A DNA stretch of 6,975 nt from Candidatus Margulisiibacteriota bacterium (GTDB lineage Bacteria > Margulisbacteria > WOR-1 > O2-12-FULL-45-9). Made by a program: the position numbers and the translations under genes. Every line of letters starts with the position of its first letter. Positions within the stretch are counted from its first letter, which is position 1. A model generated the notes under the pieces. That model was not told the origin of the DNA. It made no database searches and worked only from the letters and a program-made list of their open reading frames with translations. Positions 5,410-6,975 of this stretch are shown here, in pieces. The stretch lies in contig JAQTLJ010000066.1 in NCBI GenBank assembly GCA_028714935.1, positions 1 through 6,975 of the forward strand, given 5' to 3'.

Positions 5410-6662
5410 GCGTTCCTGACCTGCCCGGTCCCTTCAACCAGGTATTTGTAGGAGGTCAATTCCGGCAGGCCCATGGGGCCCCGGGCGTGGAGCTTCTGGG
5501 TGGAAATACCGATCTCAGCGCCAAAACCGAATTCAAATCCGTCAGTAAACCGGGTGGAAGCGTTGACATAAACCGCTGCCGCATCAATATTGTCCTGAAA
5601 TTTCCGGGCGGCTTTTTTATCTTTGGTTATGATCGTTTCCGAGTGCTTGGTGCCGTATTGAGTGATATGCTCGATCGCTTCATCGATACCGGAAACGACC
5701 TTGATCGCCAGGATCAAGGCGAGGAACTCTGTTTGCCAATCTTCCTCCGTGGCCGCTTTGATCAAGGGCAAGATCTTCATGGTTTTGGGGCAGCCCCGCA
5801 GTTCGACATTGGCCTGGTCCAGTTTTTTCTGGACCAAGGGCAGGAATTCCGCGGCAACGGCATCGTCAACCAGGAGCGTTTCGATCGCGTTGCAGACGGA
5901 GGGGCGGGAGACCTTGGCGTTATAAACGATCTCTACCGCCATCTTTAAGTCCGCGGTCTTTTCCACATAGGCGTGGCAGTTGCCTTCACCGGTCTCGATC
6001 GTCGGGACCTGGGCGGCTTTAATAACAGCCTGGATCAGGGATTTCCCGCCGCGCGGGATCAAGACATCAACATAGGCGCGGGCTTTCATCAGCTCTTCCG
6101 CTGATTCACGGTTGGTGCTGTGGATCAGCTGGACACTGCCATCCGGGATACCGGCAGAATAAGCGGCCTCCGACAGGAGTTTGGCGATCTCAATATTCGA
6201 TTGGATAGCGTCTGACCCGCCGCGGAGGATAACCGCGTTGCCTGATTTCAAACAAAGGGCGATGGAATCCGCGGTCACGTTGGGCCGCGCCTCATAAATG
6301 ATCCCGATGACTCCCAGGGGGACCCTGACTTTCTTGATCTTCAGGCCGTTAGGCCGTTTCCCTTCAGCCAGGATCTCGCCGACAGGGTCGGGAAGGGCTT
6401 TAACAATATTAAGGCCCTCGACCATTCCTTTGATCCGTTTACCGTCGAGCGCCAGGCGGTCAAGCAGAGTCTTGGACAGCCCTTTTTTCTCCCCGGCTTG
6501 CAGATCGATGGCGTTGGCTTCAAGTATGATCCTGGCGTTCTTGTCCAGCGCTTCGGCCATTTTTTCTAACGCGTAGTTTTTGATGTCGGTCGGAGTAACG
6601 GCCAGTTTCCTGGAGGCTTTTTTAGCGCTTTGGCCTTTTTGGGCGACTTCTGAAGCGGTCAT
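5406..6662 (-). CDS. proA: Gamma-glutamyl phosphate reductase
   Basis: ProA reduces gamma-glutamyl phosphate with NADPH to glutamate semialdehyde, the second step of proline synthesis from glutamate. The 418-residue protein matches the family throughout: RVPLGVIGIIYEARPNVT (113-130), LKSGNAVILRGG (138-149), LIPRGG (201-206), the catalytic cysteine in RPSVCNAIETLLV (Cys257), and the C-terminal VYVNASTRFTDG and STQKLHARGPMGL (387-399). It is the first gene of the string. The partner proB (glutamate 5-kinase) is not in the window. The ATG at 6662 aligns with the usual family N-terminus, yet it has no Shine-Dalgarno, and a strong -10 element ends only 9 bases before it, so a nearly leaderless mRNA is likely. 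Confidence 0.97.
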   Translation of the reverse strand: MTASEVAQKGQSAKKASRKLAVTPTDIKNYALEKMAEALDKNARIILEANAIDLQAGEKKGLSKTLLDRLALDGKRIKGMVEGLNIVKALPDPVGEILAEGKRPNGLKIKKVRVPLGVIGIIYEARPNVTADSIALCLKSGNAVILRGGSDAIQSNIEIAKLLSEAAYSAGIPDGSVQLIHSTNRESAEELMKARAYVDVLIPRGGKSLIQAVIKAAQVPTIETGEGNCHAYVEKTADLKMAVEIVYNAKVSRPSVCNAIETLLVDDAVAAEFLPLVQKKLDQANVELRGCPKTMKILPLIKAATEEDWQTEFLALILAIKVVSGIDEAIEHITQYGTKHSETIITKDKKAARKFQDNIDAAAVYVNASTRFTDGFEFGFGAEIGISTQKLHARGPMGLPELTSYKYLVEGTGQVRNA

Positions 6663-6664
6663 AG

Positions 6665-6700
6665 TGCGGTTATTATAACACTAAAAAAATGAAATATTAA
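6665..6700 (-). promoter_or_regulatory. Sigma-70-type promoter for the proA operon
   Basis: On the minus strand TGTTATAAT (6680-6672) is an extended -10 with a perfect TATAAT at 6677-6672. A weak -35 TTAATA (6700-6695; 4 of 6 matches) sits 17 bases upstream, and the spacer is T-rich. Standard spacing puts the transcript start near 6665, leaving a leader of about three bases before the proA ATG. Confidence 0.7.
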
Positions 6701-6733
6701 GCAAAAAATGACGATAATAATATTAGGAATGCC

Positions 6734-6975
6734 ATGAGAGTATCAGCCGTAGACAATAATAAATTTAGTCGGCCATATCTTAAATTACGATGGTCCGGGA
6801 TCAATTTCAAGTTTATCCGCCCGGTTTTTATTGCCGCCACAAATTCATTGTCTTTTTTACCCAAACCGATCCTCGACACCATGCGGATCGGCGCCTTTTT
6901 ACATGTTCCCCGCGGCGAAAATATGTCTGAGGCAGTCCCGCTGTTTAGGAATGTAGAGGAACTGGCGGCTCAGGC
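6734..6975 (+). CDS. Unknown protein, N-terminal part (3' end outside window)
   Basis: A plus-strand frame opens at ATG 6734 and stays open for 80 codons to the window end, so the C-terminus is missing. It is preceded by AGGA (6725-6728), 5 nt from the ATG, in an AT-rich divergent spacer with a possible -10 GATAAT (6713-6718) and -35 ATGAAA (6689-6694). The product begins MRVSAVDNNKFSRPYLKLRW, has a mildly hydrophobic stretch FIRPVFIAA, and continues with IGAFLHVPRGENMSE. I recognise no family, and no signal peptide or catalytic motif is evident. A competing minus-strand frame of 61 codons covers 6697-6882; I prefer the plus frame for its Shine-Dalgarno, uninterrupted length and divergent layout with proA. 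A terminator-like inverted repeat lies inside it at 6866-6900, which lowers confidence slightly. Confidence 0.5.
   Translation, partial: MRVSAVDNNKFSRPYLKLRWSGINFKFIRPVFIAATNSLSFLPKPILDTMRIGAFLHVPRGENMSEAVPLFRNVEELAAQ
6866..6900 (+). repeat. Inverted repeat followed by T run, terminator-like
   Basis: CCGATCC (6866-6872) and GGATCGG (6885-6891) form a perfect 7-bp stem with a 12-nt loop, followed by CGCC and five T (6896-6900). This resembles an intrinsic terminator on the plus strand, but it lies within an open reading frame, so it may be chance or an attenuator. Confidence 0.35.

Noticed and set aside
6708..6737. Nine-codon upstream frame with three ATA codons whose stop overlaps the next ATG
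   Set aside because: It has no Shine-Dalgarno and lies in AT-rich spacer where such short frames arise by chance.
6697..6882. Minus-strand frame of 61 codons upstream of proA
   Set aside because: It would run into the proA promoter, has no clear ribosome binding site, and conflicts with the longer plus-strand frame. It is not fully excluded.
1..6975. CRISPR array, insertion sequence, phage or toxin-antitoxin system
   Set aside because: No evenly repeated direct repeats with spacers, transposase or terminal repeats, phage genes, or recognisable toxin pair were seen.

Overview
The window comes from a bacterium with fairly dense, mid-GC coding sequence. No 16S or other strong taxonomic marker is present. 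Gene content (bacterial-type tmRNA, SmpB, DapB, NadD, ProA) and the proA-nadD linkage, which recurs beside proB and obg in many bacteria, point to a free-living bacterial lineage. The two unrecognised small proteins and the dispersed palindromes suit an uncultured candidate phylum, but that is only an impression.

Left end, plus strand (1-832): the C-terminal part of a membrane protein that looks like a VIT1/CCC1-family metal transporter, cut by the window start, followed after 12 bases by an NAD(P)H-dependent FMN reductase-family flavoprotein. The ribosome binding site of the second gene overlaps the stop codon of the first.

Centre, minus strand (6665 down to about 824): one very tight gene string, in transcription order proA (proline synthesis), nadD (NAD synthesis), an M16 zinc peptidase, dut (dUTPase), dapB (lysine/diaminopimelate synthesis), smpB, a 60-residue unknown protein, a 156-residue unknown protein, and ssrA (tmRNA). 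Every junction is an overlap or a gap of one or two bases, and the last CDS runs 10 bases into the tmRNA. A good extended -10 promoter lies directly before proA and gives an almost leaderless transcript. A hairpin with a T-rich tract follows ssrA and sits between the convergent gene sets.

SmpB and tmRNA are the two partners of trans-translation, so the last four genes form a ribosome-rescue module containing two unknown proteins. The predicted tmRNA tag is long (32 codons) and ends in Ala-Arg-Ala. Cleavage at the mature tmRNA 5' end would remove the stop codon of the 156-residue gene, so making tmRNA from this transcript could create a non-stop mRNA, which is a tmRNA substrate.

Right end (6663-6975): an AT-rich divergent intergenic region of 71 bases, then the start of a plus-strand reading frame of unknown function that leaves the window.
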